64,000 bases of DNA from Bradyrhizobium lablabi (lineage in GTDB: Bacteria; Pseudomonadota; Alphaproteobacteria; Rhizobiales; Xanthobacteraceae). A program made the position numbers and the translations under genes. The notes under the pieces are model-generated. The model saw nothing but the letters and a program-made list of their open reading frames with translations. It did not search any database and was not told where the DNA came from. Shown here in pieces: positions 43,304-52,514 of the stretch (the stretch's first letter is position 1; every line of letters starts with the position of its first letter). Where the stretch lies: assembly GCF_900141755.1 (NCBI RefSeq), contig NZ_LT670844.1, positions 4,712,001 through 4,776,000 on the forward strand, in the 5' to 3' direction.

Positions 43304-44488
43304 ATGTCGGATATGGAAAAGTTTCGCGGCGAAACCCGCGCCTGGCTGGAAGCCAATTGTCCGCCGGAAATGCGCCGGCCGATGACGTCGGACGAGGATA
43401 CGTTCTGGGGCGGCCGCAACACCAAATTCTCCTCCGAGCCGCAGCGCGTCTGGTTCGAGCGGATGCGCGACAAGGGCTGGACCGTGCCGCATTGGCCGAA
43501 GGAATATGGTGGCGGCGGCCTCGATCCCGAACAGACAAAAATCGTCCGCCAGGAGATGGCGGCACTCGGCGCGCGTCAGCCGCTGGTCTCGTTCGGCATT
43601 TCCATGCTTGGCCCGGCACTCCTTAAATACGGCACGGACGCGCAGAAGAAGGAACATCTGCCCAAAATCGCCGCCGGCCTGATCCGCTGGTGCCAGGGTT
43701 ATTCCGAACCGAACGCCGGTTCCGACCTCGCCTCGCTGCAGACCCGCGCAGAGAGCGACGGCGACGAATTTGTCATCAACGGGCAGAAGATCTGGACGTC
43801 CTATGCGAATTACGCGGACTGGATTTTCTGCCTGGTGCGCACCGATCCCACGGCGAAGAAGCATGACGGCATCAGCTTCATCCTGTTCGACATGGCGTCA
43901 AAAGGCGTCTCGACCAAGCCGATCCTGTTGATCTCCGGCCGCTCGCCGTTCTGCGAAACCTTTTTCGACAATGTGCGGGTGCCGAAGGCCAATGTGGTCG
44001 GCACCATCAACCGCGGCTGGGATGTGGCAAAATATCTGCTGCAGCACGAGCGCGCGATGATCTCGGGCATGGGCGAGCGCGGCGTCGGCCGGCCGCTCGG
44101 TCAGGTCGCAGCCGACTCGGTCGGCACCGACGAAGCCGGCCGGTTGGAAGATCCGATGCTGCGCGGCCAGATCGCGAGCTTTGAGATCGACGAGGCGGCG
44201 CTGGCGTGTGCCGCCGAACGCGCGGTCGATCTGGCGAAGGTGGGCCAATCGCATCCGGCATTCTCCTCGGCGATGAAATATTACGGCACCGAACTGAACA
44301 AGCGCCGCTACGAGATCCTGATGTCGGCGGGCGGCATCGACGCGCTGGAATGGGAAAGCCCGCGCTCGAAACAGGGCGCCCGCCCGCGCGCCTGGCTGCG
44401 CACCAAGGCCAACTCGATCGAGGGCGGTACGTCCGAGGTGATGCTCGGCATCGTGGCGAAGCGGATTCTCGATTTGCCGGGGGCTTAA
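43304..44488 (+). CDS. Acyl-CoA dehydrogenase family protein
   Basis: 394 residues from the ATG at 43304 with AAGGA upstream. The acyl-CoA dehydrogenase core is evident: WPKEYGGGGLDPEQTKIVRQ, RWCQGYSEPNAGSDLASLQT, FVINGQKIWTSYANYADWIF and the C-terminal FAD segment SIEGGTSEVMLGIVAKRILD. It should be an FAD enzyme acting on an acyl-CoA. A second dehydrogenase follows 164 bp later; together they may form a heteromer, as seen for steroid or branched-chain acyl-CoA oxidation. Confidence 0.9.
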   Translation: MSDMEKFRGETRAWLEANCPPEMRRPMTSDEDTFWGGRNTKFSSEPQRVWFERMRDKGWTVPHWPKEYGGGGLDPEQTKIVRQEMAALGARQPLVSFGISMLGPALLKYGTDAQKKEHLPKIAAGLIRWCQGYSEPNAGSDLASLQTRAESDGDEFVINGQKIWTSYANYADWIFCLVRTDPTAKKHDGISFILFDMASKGVSTKPILLISGRSPFCETFFDNVRVPKANVVGTINRGWDVAKYLLQHERAMISGMGERGVGRPLGQVAADSVGTDEAGRLEDPMLRGQIASFEIDEAALACAAERAVDLAKVGQSHPAFSSAMKYYGTELNKRRYEILMSAGGIDALEWESPRSKQGARPRAWLRTKANSIEGGTSEVMLGIVAKRILDLPGA

Positions 44489-44496
44489 AAAGATCC

Positions 44497-44591
44497 TCAT
44501 CCTGAGGAGCGGCCTCTTGGCCGCGTCTCGAAGGATGGGCCGCGGGCCTCATGGTTCGAGACGGCGCAAGAGCGCCTCCTCACCACGAGGG
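44497..44591. repeat. Intergenic palindromic repeat, family 2
   Basis: TCATCCTGAGGAGCGGCCTC at the left, GAGCGCCTCCTCACCACGAG at the right, central TCTCGAAGGATGGGCCGCGG. It starts 8 bases after the first dehydrogenase stop and separates the two acyl-CoA dehydrogenase genes. Confidence 0.88.
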
Positions 44592-44652
44592 AAAGCACCG
44601 ATACCCACTAACGCTGAACGCTTTTACATTAACCGAACACCGGAACCCACCC

Positions 44653-45792
44653 ATGGCCCTCGTCCTCACCGAAGAACAATCAATGCTGCGCGACAGCGCA
44701 CGCGGGCTGATCAGCGACAAGGCGCCGGTGTCGCATCTGCGCCAGTTGCGCGACAGCAAGGACGCCACTGGCTTCTCGCGCGAGCTCTGGAAAACCTTCG
44801 CGGAGATGGGATTTTCCGGCCTGCTGGTGCCGGAAGATTTCGGCGGCAGCGGGCTCGGTTGTGTCGAAGCCGGCGTGGTGATGGAGGAGATCGGCCGCAC
44901 CCTGATGCCGTCGCCGTTTCTCTCAACCGCCGTGCTCGCGGCGTCGGTCTTGTCGCGCGGCGGCAGCGCCGCGCAGAAATCGCAGCATCTGCCGAAGATC
45001 GTGGATGGCTCTCTGCTCGCCGCGCTCGCCATCGACGAGGGCGCAAAGCATCGCCCGCTCATGACAAAGATGCTGGCGGTACGTTCCGGCAACGGTTTTA
45101 GGCTTTCCGGCGACAAGGCCTTTGTGGTCGATGGGCATGTCGCCGATCTCTTGATCGTCGCGGCGCGCAGCGCGGGAAAAGCCGGCGAGCGCAACGGGTT
45201 GACGCTGTTCCTGGTCGATCCCAAGACAAAGGGCATTGAGACCGAACGTACCGCGATGGTCGATTCCCACAACGCGGCGCGCATCAAATTCAGTAATGTC
45301 GAGGTCAACGCCGACGGCGTGCTCGGCGAGGTCGATCAGGGCGGGGCGCTCCTGGAGGGCGTGCTCAATATCGGCCGCGGCGCGGTCGCCTCCGAAATGG
45401 TGGGCTTGAGCGAAGAAGTGTTCGGCCGCACCGTCAATTACCTCAAGGAGCGCAGGCAGTTCGGCAAGGCGATCGGTGAATTCCAGGCGCTGCAGCACCG
45501 CGCCGCGCAGCTCTACATCGATATCGAGATCACCCGCGCCGCGGTGCTGAAGGCGCTGCAGACGCTGGACGCGGATTTCGAAAATGCCACGGCAGCGGTG
45601 GCCGTCGCAAAAGCCCGCGCCGGCACGACCGCGACACTGGCGGTCCAGGAAGGCGTGCAGATGCATGGCGGCATGGGCATGACCGACCAGTTCGATATCG
45701 GCTTCTTCATGAAACGCGCGCGGGTCTGCCAGGAATTTTTCGGCGACAGCAATTTCCATGCGGATCAACTGGCGCGGATGAAGAGTTATTGA
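44653..45792 (+). CDS. Acyl-CoA dehydrogenase family protein (second subunit-like)
   Basis: 379 residues from the ATG at 44653. The N-terminal helical domain starts MALVLTEEQSMLRDSARGLI; the middle has FSGLLVPEDFGGSGLGCVEA; the C-terminal part has YLKERRQFGKAIGEFQALQH and GVQMHGGMGMTDQFDIGFFM. The central segment replacing the usual CxTEP block reads AIDEGAKHRPL, so it may lack part of the FAD/substrate site and act as the partner of the preceding dehydrogenase. Confidence 0.85.
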   Translation: MALVLTEEQSMLRDSARGLISDKAPVSHLRQLRDSKDATGFSRELWKTFAEMGFSGLLVPEDFGGSGLGCVEAGVVMEEIGRTLMPSPFLSTAVLAASVLSRGGSAAQKSQHLPKIVDGSLLAALAIDEGAKHRPLMTKMLAVRSGNGFRLSGDKAFVVDGHVADLLIVAARSAGKAGERNGLTLFLVDPKTKGIETERTAMVDSHNAARIKFSNVEVNADGVLGEVDQGGALLEGVLNIGRGAVASEMVGLSEEVFGRTVNYLKERRQFGKAIGEFQALQHRAAQLYIDIEITRAAVLKALQTLDADFENATAAVAVAKARAGTTATLAVQEGVQMHGGMGMTDQFDIGFFMKRARVCQEFFGDSNFHADQLARMKSY

Positions 45793-45804
45793 GGTTACGT
45801 GCAG

Positions 45805-46154
45805 CGGCGGCGCATCATAAACAGTCGTCATCGCCCGGCTTGACCGGGCGAACCAGTAACCCGCGGCGTTCGTGATTAAGCGGAAAGGCCGCAGCGTACT
45901 GGATCACCCGCCTTCGCGGGTGATGACGAGTTGTTGTGTGGCGCGTTGGTCGCGCTCCGCCGTGGGCCCATCACCGTATCGGCGGCGCATCATAAACAGT
46001 CGTCATCGCCCGACTTGACCGGGCGACCCAGTATTCCAGAGACGCCAATAATAGATCGATAAGCCGCGGCGTACTGGATCACCCGCCTTCGCGGGTGATG
46101 ACGGCCTTCTATGCGGTGCGTTGGTCGTGCTGCGGCGTGGAGGCCGTCACCTGA
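45805..46154. repeat. Two tandem ~175-bp units carrying family 1b palindromes
   Basis: Unit 1 is 45805-45979 and unit 2 starts at 45980; both begin CGGCGGCGCATCATAAACAG followed by GTCGTCATCGCCCG, carry CGTACTGGATCACCCGCCTT and GGGTGATGACG, and end with GCGTTGGTCG and a degenerate ATCACCGTATCGG / GTCACCTGATCGG. The second unit's end overlaps the final codons of the gene at 46147, so unit 1 may carry a decayed copy of that gene's tail. This fills the 350-bp gap. Confidence 0.85.
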
Positions 46155-47184
46155 TCGGCGGGGCGTACTGAATTCCGCCGGCGCTCCAGAGCTGGTTGAG
46201 CCCGCGCGGAATCTTGAGTTTTGATTCGCTTCCGACATTGCGCTCGTAGACTTCGCCGTAATTGCCGACATGGCGGATGATGCGCACGGCCCAGTCTTTG
46301 GTCAGCCCAAGCTCCTCGCCGTAATTGCCCTCGGTGCCGACCAGCCGCATCACGTCGGGCTTCTTCGACTTCAGCGCCTCGTCAATGTTTTTCGAGTTAA
46401 CGCCGAGTTCTTCGGCGTTGATCATGGCGTACAACGTCCACTTCACGATCAGCATCCAGTCGTCGTCACGCTCCCGCACCACGGGTGCGAGCGGTTCCTT
46501 CGAGATGACGTCCGGCAGGATCGTATGATCGCCGGGCTTGGTCAGATCGAGCCGCAGCGCGTAGAGCTGGGAAACGTCCGCCGTCAACACGTCGCACTGG
46601 CCGGAATCATAGGCCTTGATGACATCCTCCAGTTTGCCGAACTTGATCTCCTGGTATTTCATGTTGTTGGCGCGGAAATAATCGGCGAGGTTGAGTTGCG
46701 TCGTGGTCTCCGACTGCACGCAGACCTTGCTGCCGTTGAGCTCCAGCGCCGACTCGATGTTGCGCGCCCGCGGCACCATGAATCCCCCGCCGTCGTAAAA
46801 GGCGACCGCCGGGAAATACAGATCATAGGAGGTCTCGCGCGACATGCTCCAGGTCGAGTTGCGCGACAGAATGTCGACTTTCCGGTTCTGCAATTCCTTG
46901 AAGCGTTCGCTGGCGTCGAGCGGTACGAATTTTGCCTTCTTCGGATCGTCGAAGATGGCGGCGGCGACCGCGCGGCAGAAGTCGACGTCGAAGCCGGTCC
47001 AGTCGCCCTTGTCGTCGGGGATCGAGAAACCCGGCAGGCCCTTGTTGACGCCGCACAGCACTTCGCCGCGCCGGATCGTCCGTTTCAGGGTGCGCGTGTC
47101 GTATCGTTCATAGGTGATGGCGAGAGCCGCAACCAGAACTGCGACCGCCAGCCCGATCAGGAGGCCGCCTCGAAATGTGCGCAT
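46147..47184 (-). CDS. Amino-acid ABC transporter periplasmic binding protein (AapJ-like)
   Basis: 345 residues. An uncleaved-looking N-terminal helix (about 6-26) is followed by a family 3 solute-binding domain: RGEVLCGVNKGLPGFSIPDD, GFDVDFCRAVAAAIF, LSRNSTWSMSRET and LTKDWAVRIIRHVGNYGEVY, as in the general L-amino-acid binding protein AapJ. No permease or ATPase genes accompany it here, so it is an orphan that would use a distant transporter. Tandem repeats abut its stop codon. Confidence 0.87.
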   Translation of the reverse strand: MRTFRGGLLIGLAVAVLVAALAITYERYDTRTLKRTIRRGEVLCGVNKGLPGFSIPDDKGDWTGFDVDFCRAVAAAIFDDPKKAKFVPLDASERFKELQNRKVDILSRNSTWSMSRETSYDLYFPAVAFYDGGGFMVPRARNIESALELNGSKVCVQSETTTQLNLADYFRANNMKYQEIKFGKLEDVIKAYDSGQCDVLTADVSQLYALRLDLTKPGDHTILPDVISKEPLAPVVRERDDDWMLIVKWTLYAMINAEELGVNSKNIDEALKSKKPDVMRLVGTEGNYGEELGLTKDWAVRIIRHVGNYGEVYERNVGSESKLKIPRGLNQLWSAGGIQYAPPIR

Positions 47185-47240
47185 GATTTATCTCTCGCCA
47201 AAAATGGGAAAAGGAACGGATTTCGAGGGAACGGCCGCGG

Positions 47241-47831
47241 TTACAATTCGGGCTTCTGCCGCACGATGACCTTGGTGCCGACGGGAACACGATCGTAGAG
47301 GTCGGCGACGTCGGCATTGACAAGCCGGAAGCAGCCGGAGGAGACCTTGGTGCCGATCGTATCCGGCCGGTTGGTGCCGTGGATGCGGTAGACGGTGGTC
47401 CCGAGATACATCGCCCGCGCCCCGAGCGGATTACCCGGCCCGCCGGCCATGAAGCGCGGCAGATAGGGCTGGCGCTCGATCATCTCCGGCGGCGGCGTCC
47501 AATCCGGCCACTCCGCCTTGCGGGTGATGTTCAACAATCCCTGCCACTGGAAGCCGTCGCGGCCGACGCCGATGCCGTAGCGGATCGCGCGGCCGCCGGG
47601 CTGGACCAGATAAAGGTGGCGCTCGGCGGTCGAGATGATGATGGTGCCCGGCGCCTCGGTGCTGCGGTAGTACACGACCTGCTTGCGGAATTCCGGATCG
47701 AGCTCGACCGAATCATCGGGCAGAAGTCCGGGCTGGTCGACGTCGGGCTGCTGCGCAAAGCCGTGCGAGGCCGAGAGCATCAAGCCGACAGCGGCAATCG
47801 CCGTGCAGATCAGGTGCCGAAATCTTGTCAT
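47241..47831 (-). CDS. L,D-transpeptidase (YkuD family)
   Basis: 196 residues from the ATG at 47831, with AGGAG upstream. A signal peptide ends at SHGFAQQ. The catalytic motif is complete: HGTNRPDTIGTKVSSGCFRL with the cysteine nucleophile near residue 170. The preceding strand is PGTIIISTAERHLYLVQPGG. Such enzymes make 3-3 peptidoglycan cross-links or anchor proteins to the wall. Several similar copies are usual in Bradyrhizobium. Confidence 0.92.
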   Translation of the reverse strand: MTRFRHLICTAIAAVGLMLSASHGFAQQPDVDQPGLLPDDSVELDPEFRKQVVYYRSTEAPGTIIISTAERHLYLVQPGGRAIRYGIGVGRDGFQWQGLLNITRKAEWPDWTPPPEMIERQPYLPRFMAGGPGNPLGARAMYLGTTVYRIHGTNRPDTIGTKVSSGCFRLVNADVADLYDRVPVGTKVIVRQKPEL

Positions 47832-48011
47832 TCCAGGGCTCTCCTCGTTGGCGCGGTCGAATAACGCTGCCGGGGGGTGTATCACCGTTTGCCAAATCAG
47901 GAACAGCATCAAATCTCAGCGCTGGCGCGAAGGCAAGCAAGGCGGATAACTAGCTGGAATGTTTTCGGTTTTCGGCAGTCGGCGATGGCCGGGGAATGTG
48001 GCCCGAAAGCC

Positions 48012-48140
48012 TCACTTGGGTGCGAGCCAGAGCCGCAAGCCGTAGGAGACGATAGCGACCGTGCCGACCCCGCCGAGCCAGAGCGCCACGAACCACAGCA
48101 GGCGCTGGGCAAGCGGTGGCGGTTTTTGCTCGTTACGCAT
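48012..48140 (-). CDS. DUF2474 small membrane subunit of cyanide-insensitive bd oxidase
   Basis: 42 residues. A short polar start (MRNEQKPPPLAQR) is followed by one membrane helix (LLWFVALWLGGVGTVAIVSY). Its ATG overlaps the stop of the preceding oxidase gene (TGATG). DUF2474 proteins occur after cioB genes and probably act like CydX in assembly or stability of the oxidase. Confidence 0.85.
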   Translation of the reverse strand: MRNEQKPPPLAQRLLWFVALWLGGVGTVAIVSYGLRLWLAPK

Positions 48141-49156
48141 CAATGATACCCGCTCTCGGGCCTCACCTTGCCGCGGAACACCCAATAGGCCCACGCGGTG
48201 TAACCGAGGATCAGCGGAATCAAGATCGCCACGCCGACCAGCATGAAGCGCTGGCTGTTTTCGGGAGACGCCGCCTGCCAGATCGTGATGCTCTGCGGCA
48301 CGATATAGGGATACATGCTGATGCCGAGCCCGGCATAGGATAGCGCGAACAGCGCGAGCGTCAGAAAGAACGGCTGATGGTCCCATTTGTTGGCGAGCGC
48401 GCGCAGCAACAGCACGGTTGCGGCCGCGACCGCGATCGGTACCGGCGCTGTCAGGATCATGTTGGGCCAGGAGAACCAGCGCTGGGTATATTGAATGTGC
48501 AGGAACGGCGTAGCGATGCTGACCGCGCCGATCGCGCCCAGCATCGCGAACAACAGAAACCAGCTCAGATGATAAGCCCGGTCGCGAAGCGCGCCTTCGG
48601 TCTTCAGCACCAGCCAGGTCGCCCCCAGTAGCGAATAGCCGACGGCCAATGAGAGGCCGGTCAAGATGCTGAACGGCGTCAGCCAGTCCCACCAGCCGCC
48701 GGCATAATGCCGTGCCTCGACGTTCACGCCCTGCAGGATGGCGCCGAGCGCAATGCCCTGCGCCAGGGTTGCGAGCAGCGATCCGCCGGCGAATGCGATG
48801 TCCCAGCGGTTGCGCTCGCGCTGCGTGGTGCGCCAGCGGAATTCGAAGGCGACGCCGCGGAAGATCAGGCCGATCAGCATGGCGATGACAGGCGTGTAGA
48901 GCGCCGGCATCAGCACCGCATAGGCCAGCGGAAACGCCGCCATCAGGCCGCCGCCGCCGAGCACCAGCCAGGTCTCGTTGCCGTCCCAGACCGGCGCCAC
49001 GCTGTTCATGATCACGTCGCGATCGGCTCTGGCGGGAAACAGCGGAAACAGGAGGCCGAGGCCGAGATCGAATCCATCCATCACCACATAGACGAAGACC
49101 GCGAACGCGATGATAAACGCCCAGACGATGGTGAGGTCGATGATCCCGATCATCAC
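48140..49156 (-). CDS. cioB: Cytochrome bd-type quinol oxidase subunit II (CioB/CydB)
   Basis: 338 residues with eight or nine membrane helices. Subunit II features: VWAFIIAFAVFVYVVMDGFD and NSVAPVWDGNETWLVLGGGG near the start, and RGVAFEFRWRT. It overlaps cioA by 4 bp. With subunit I it reduces O2 with quinol electrons without proton pumping. Confidence 0.93.
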   Translation of the reverse strand: MMIGIIDLTIVWAFIIAFAVFVYVVMDGFDLGLGLLFPLFPARADRDVIMNSVAPVWDGNETWLVLGGGGLMAAFPLAYAVLMPALYTPVIAMLIGLIFRGVAFEFRWRTTQRERNRWDIAFAGGSLLATLAQGIALGAILQGVNVEARHYAGGWWDWLTPFSILTGLSLAVGYSLLGATWLVLKTEGALRDRAYHLSWFLLFAMLGAIGAVSIATPFLHIQYTQRWFSWPNMILTAPVPIAVAAATVLLLRALANKWDHQPFFLTLALFALSYAGLGISMYPYIVPQSITIWQAASPENSQRFMLVGVAILIPLILGYTAWAYWVFRGKVRPESGYH

Positions 49157-50568
49157 GCGGATCCTTCCGCAACGACGCCGGCGGCGGGCGTGATGCCGGC
49201 GGCGCGGGCCGGCGCATCATGGCTTGGTCCCTGTTCGCCCGGGTGCGGCGGCGACGCCATCAGGCGGAGAAGGTAGATGACGCCGGTGGCGAACACCGCG
49301 AAATAGACGATGACGAAGGCGATCAATGACGAGCCGACCGCGGGAGCCGCCAGCGGTGAGGCGGATTCAGCCGTTCGCAACAGCCCATACACCGTGAACG
49401 GCTGCCGTCCGGTCTCGGTCGTGATCCAGCCCGCCAGCACTGCGACAAAACCCGCCGGGCCCATTGCCATCGCGAACATGTGCAACAGCCGGAATTGGTA
49501 GAGCGCGCCGCGCCAGCGCGCCCACAGGCTGAACAGGCCGAGCCCCATTATCAAAAATCCCAATCCGACCATAACGCGGAATGACCAGAAGGTGATCGGC
49601 ACCGGCGGCCAGTTTTCGCGCGGCACGGTGTCGAGGCCGGCCATCGGCGCATCCAGGGAATGCTTTAGAATGAGCGAACCCAGTTTTGGAATCTCGATGG
49701 CGTATTTGACCTGGCCTTCGGCCTGATCGGGCAGGCCGAACAGATACAGCGGCGCGCCGTCCTTGTGGCTCTGGAAATGGCCCTCCATCGCCATGATTTT
49801 CACCGGCTGGTGCTCGAGCGTGTTGAGGCCGTGCTGATCGCCGGCCAGAATCTGAATCGGCGCCACTAACGTCGCCATCCACATCGCCATCGAAAACATC
49901 ACCCGCGGGCCGGCGAGATGCTGGTCGCGCAGCAGATGAAACGCGCCGACGGCCCCGACCACGAGCGCGGTGGTGAGATACGCCGCCAGCACCATGTGCA
50001 CCAGCCGGTACGGGAACGACGGATTGAAGATCACCTTGAGCCAATCGGCGGCGACGAACTGCCCGTCGGCATTGACGGCGTAGCCGGCCGGCGTCTGCAT
50101 CCAGGAATTGGCGGAGAGGATCCAGAACGCCGAGATCAGCGTGCCGATCGCGACCATCAGGGTTGCAAGGAAATGCAATCTGGGGCCGACCCGCTTGAGG
50201 CCGAACAGCATGACGCCGAGGAAGCCCGCCTCGAGGAAGAATGCGGTCAGCACCTCATAGGCCATCAAGGGTCCGATCACCGGACCCGCCTTGTCGGAAA
50301 ACGCCGCCCAGTTGGTGCCGAACTGGTAGGACATCACGATGCCCGATACCACGCCCATGCCGAACACGACCGCGAAGATTTTCAGCCAATAATTGAACAG
50401 GTTGATGAAAACTTCGCGCCCGCTCCACAGCCAGAGCGCCTCGAGCACCGCGAGGTAGCTGGCAAGCCCGATCGTGAACGCCGGAAACACGATGTGGAAC
50501 GACATCGTGAATGCGAACTGCGCCCGGGCCAATACCACCGCATCCACGCCCTGAAACATAGGCACCAT
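49153..50568 (-). CDS. cioA: Cytochrome bd-type quinol oxidase subunit I, cyanide-insensitive type (CioA)
   Basis: 471 residues; a second in-frame ATG at 50559 has slightly better spacing to a ribosome site. Heme ligand His is in FTMSFHIVFPAFTIGLASYL; other hallmarks are AYEVLTAFFLEAGFLG, SANSWMQTPAGYAVNADGQF and the closing WITTETGRQPFTVYGLLRT. The Q loop is short, which distinguishes Cio-type oxidases from E. coli CydA. Genes cioA, cioB and the DUF2474 gene form one coupled operon, giving respiration resistant to cyanide or sulfide. Confidence 0.93.
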   Translation of the reverse strand: MVPMFQGVDAVVLARAQFAFTMSFHIVFPAFTIGLASYLAVLEALWLWSGREVFINLFNYWLKIFAVVFGMGVVSGIVMSYQFGTNWAAFSDKAGPVIGPLMAYEVLTAFFLEAGFLGVMLFGLKRVGPRLHFLATLMVAIGTLISAFWILSANSWMQTPAGYAVNADGQFVAADWLKVIFNPSFPYRLVHMVLAAYLTTALVVGAVGAFHLLRDQHLAGPRVMFSMAMWMATLVAPIQILAGDQHGLNTLEHQPVKIMAMEGHFQSHKDGAPLYLFGLPDQAEGQVKYAIEIPKLGSLILKHSLDAPMAGLDTVPRENWPPVPITFWSFRVMVGLGFLIMGLGLFSLWARWRGALYQFRLLHMFAMAMGPAGFVAVLAGWITTETGRQPFTVYGLLRTAESASPLAAPAVGSSLIAFVIVYFAVFATGVIYLLRLMASPPHPGEQGPSHDAPARAAGITPAAGVVAEGSA

Positions 50569-50769
50569 CCGTCATTGTAGGCCTGCGGTTTATCACGCTC
50601 ATTGCAGCGATGGAATTGGTGCGGCATAAAACAATGCGGCATAAAAAAATCCGCCGACCGCGTCATCCCATCCCCCCGGAAGGGAGCGGCGCGCGATCGG
50701 CTGGAACAAAGTTCTAGTCAACGCGGGCCCGCGTTGACGAACGTCATGATTTTGTCAGAAGGAAACCGC

Positions 50770-51321
50770 TCAGCTCGCGGGGTTGAGCAGGCGCGCGATG
50801 GTTTTGTCCATCTCTTCGTAGCGGCCTTCGCCGTCGTGCTGATAGACGATCTTTCCGCTCTGATCGACGATATATTGCGCCGGCCAATATTGGTTGTGAT
50901 AGGCGTCCCAGGTCTGCGAATCATTGTCCTGCGCCACCGGATAGGTGATGCCGTGCCGCTTCAGCGCCGCCTGCACATTGGATGCGGATCGTTCGAACGG
51001 AAACTCCGGCGTATGAATGCCGACCACGACCAGGCCGCGATCTTTATATTTCGCATAGAGCTCGGTGACATGCGGCAGCGTGTTGACGCAATTGACGCAG
51101 CCATAGGTCCAGAAATCCACCAGCACCACCTTGCCGCGCAAATCCGCGATGTTGAGGGCTGCCGAATTGAACCAATTGCTGATGCCGGCGAAGTTGGGCG
51201 CGCTGCCCTGAACCGCCGCGACCTTGAACGGCGCGGCCTCGCCGCTGATGCCGGGACTGGCTGTGCCGATCAGGCAAAGGGCGGCGAGCGAAGCGGAAGC
51301 GGCGAGCGATCGTAGCGTCAT
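50770..51321 (-). CDS. Thioredoxin-fold redox protein (TlpA/DipZ C-domain-like)
   Basis: 183 residues with a signal peptide (ending PGISGEA). The redox motif CVNC is in VDFWTYGCVNCVNTLPHV, characteristic of the periplasmic domain of DipZ and related TlpA-like proteins, followed by VVGIHTPEFPFERSASNVQA and a cis-Pro loop in YWPAQYIVD. The upstream gene encodes the membrane half (CcdA), 28 bp away. Together they carry reducing power across the membrane to periplasmic thiols. Confidence 0.88.
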   Translation of the reverse strand: MTLRSLAASASLAALCLIGTASPGISGEAAPFKVAAVQGSAPNFAGISNWFNSAALNIADLRGKVVLVDFWTYGCVNCVNTLPHVTELYAKYKDRGLVVVGIHTPEFPFERSASNVQAALKRHGITYPVAQDNDSQTWDAYHNQYWPAQYIVDQSGKIVYQHDGEGRYEEMDKTIARLLNPAS

Positions 51322-51349
51322 GAGCGTCTCCTTGGGTTTTGTCAGTTGA

Positions 51350-52048
51350 TCAGAGGCCGATCTGCCCCTGCGGGTAAAACGATGTCAGCCACGCCACGAT
51401 CAGGGTGTCGTATTGAAAGTATGACGCGACCGCGAAGGCGATCACGACGGCGCCGAAACCCTGCTGCAGCCTTGGCGAGATTTTCGCGATGCTGCTGATA
51501 CGGGTGGTGACCGCCTGGCCGCCATAGGCGATCGCGAGCATCGGGATCGCGGCGCCGATGGCGTAGACCACGAGCTGCGTGCTCGCCCATGCGGTATCTT
51601 TCGACGTCGCAACGATGGTGAGGATCGAGCCGAGCACCGGACCGGCGCAGGGCGTCCACACCAGGCCGAGCGTGGTGCCGAGCACGAAGCCGCCGATATT
51701 GCCTTGGCGCGAGGCGGCCCCGCCGGCCGCGTGGCTCGTCAACCCGTTGAGACGGATCGACAGCCATTCGAACGGCGCCGGCCAGATCATCAACAGTCCA
51801 AACAACAGCAGCAGGATGGTCGCGCCGGTGCGCAGGCTGTTGGGATCGAAATCGAACACGCGGGTGATCGCGCTCAGCAGTAGCGCCGTGGCGGAAAACG
51901 AAATGACAAACCCGAGCGCGATCATCGCCGGCCGGATCTTGCCGGTCTGGCCGACGGACGCGCCCAGCAGGATCGGCAGCACCGGCAGCGTGCAGGGCGC
52001 CGCGATGGTGACGACGCCGGCAAGCAGGGCAAGAAGGAGATTGAGCAT
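51350..52048 (-). CDS. CcdA/DsbD-type thiol:disulfide interchange membrane protein
   Basis: 232 residues with six membrane helices. The family signature begins the protein: LLALLAGVVTIAAPCTLPVL with the first redox cysteine. The partner cysteine is in GTTLGLVWTPCAGPVLGSIL. It corresponds to the N-terminal half of DipZ, with the thioredoxin half encoded next door. A terminator-like hairpin and a family 2 repeat lie upstream. Confidence 0.9.
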   Translation of the reverse strand: MLNLLLALLAGVVTIAAPCTLPVLPILLGASVGQTGKIRPAMIALGFVISFSATALLLSAITRVFDFDPNSLRTGATILLLLFGLLMIWPAPFEWLSIRLNGLTSHAAGGAASRQGNIGGFVLGTTLGLVWTPCAGPVLGSILTIVATSKDTAWASTQLVVYAIGAAIPMLAIAYGGQAVTTRISSIAKISPRLQQGFGAVVIAFAVASYFQYDTLIVAWLTSFYPQGQIGL

Positions 52049-52163
52049 GTCAAGAACCCACCGAACGATCGCCGCGCCCGGCCTGGCGGCGGCGTGGTCT
52101 CATCGTCCTTCGGGAGATCAGGGCTGGACGTTACTCCGCCAGCGTCACGTGTTCGTGAGGTTC

Positions 52164-52278
52164 CGACCTCATCCTGAGGAGCCGCGCGTCGCGCGGTGTC
52201 TCGAAGGATGGCCGCGAGTCCCGGCGTTGCCCATCCTTCGAGACGCGCGCAAGGGCGCGCTCCTCAGGATGAGGTCGG
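52164..52278. repeat. Intergenic palindromic repeat, family 2
   Basis: CCGACCTCATCCTGAGGAGC at the left is the exact reverse complement of GCTCCTCAGGATGAGGTCGG at the right, with TCTCGAAGGATGG in the centre. The most perfect copy of this family in the window, upstream of the ccdA-like gene. Confidence 0.9.
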
Positions 52279-52283
52279 AGATA

Positions 52284-52323
52284 AAAACAGAGCGACCCGG
52301 AGGGGGGCATCCCGTCCGGGTCG
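52284..52323 (-). terminator. Rho-independent terminator downstream of the ECF sigma gene
   Basis: Minus strand: 9-bp stem CGACCCGGA / TCCGGGTCG (52293-52301 with 52315-52323) around a 13-base loop, followed by a T-rich CTGTTTTTAT. It would end the sigma transcript before the ccdA-like gene. Confidence 0.75.
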
Positions 52324-52420
52324 TTGGAGGTTCTTTGGAGGTTGGAAGACTGGTCGGCTAGAAACTTGATGCTGATGTTATAGCGAAGGAGTTTTTCCGC
52401 CTGATGTCGCGAATTGTTTC

Positions 52421-52432
52421 AATTGTTTCGTC
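52421..52432 (-). promoter_or_regulatory. Shared 12-mer, copy between the sigma gene and ccdA
   Basis: Minus-strand GACGAAACAATT, followed at once by a second GAAACAATT. The same 12-mer occurs at 53238-53249 in front of the ECF sigma gene. It may be a sigma-dependent -35 element or an operator; see the sigma entry. Confidence 0.4.
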
Positions 52433-52514
52433 CCCGGTAACTTTTCCTGCAAAAGATGAAACCGGCTTTTGCCCGTGATGCCAACGTAACATGTTGAATT
52501 TACGTGGCTTCATC

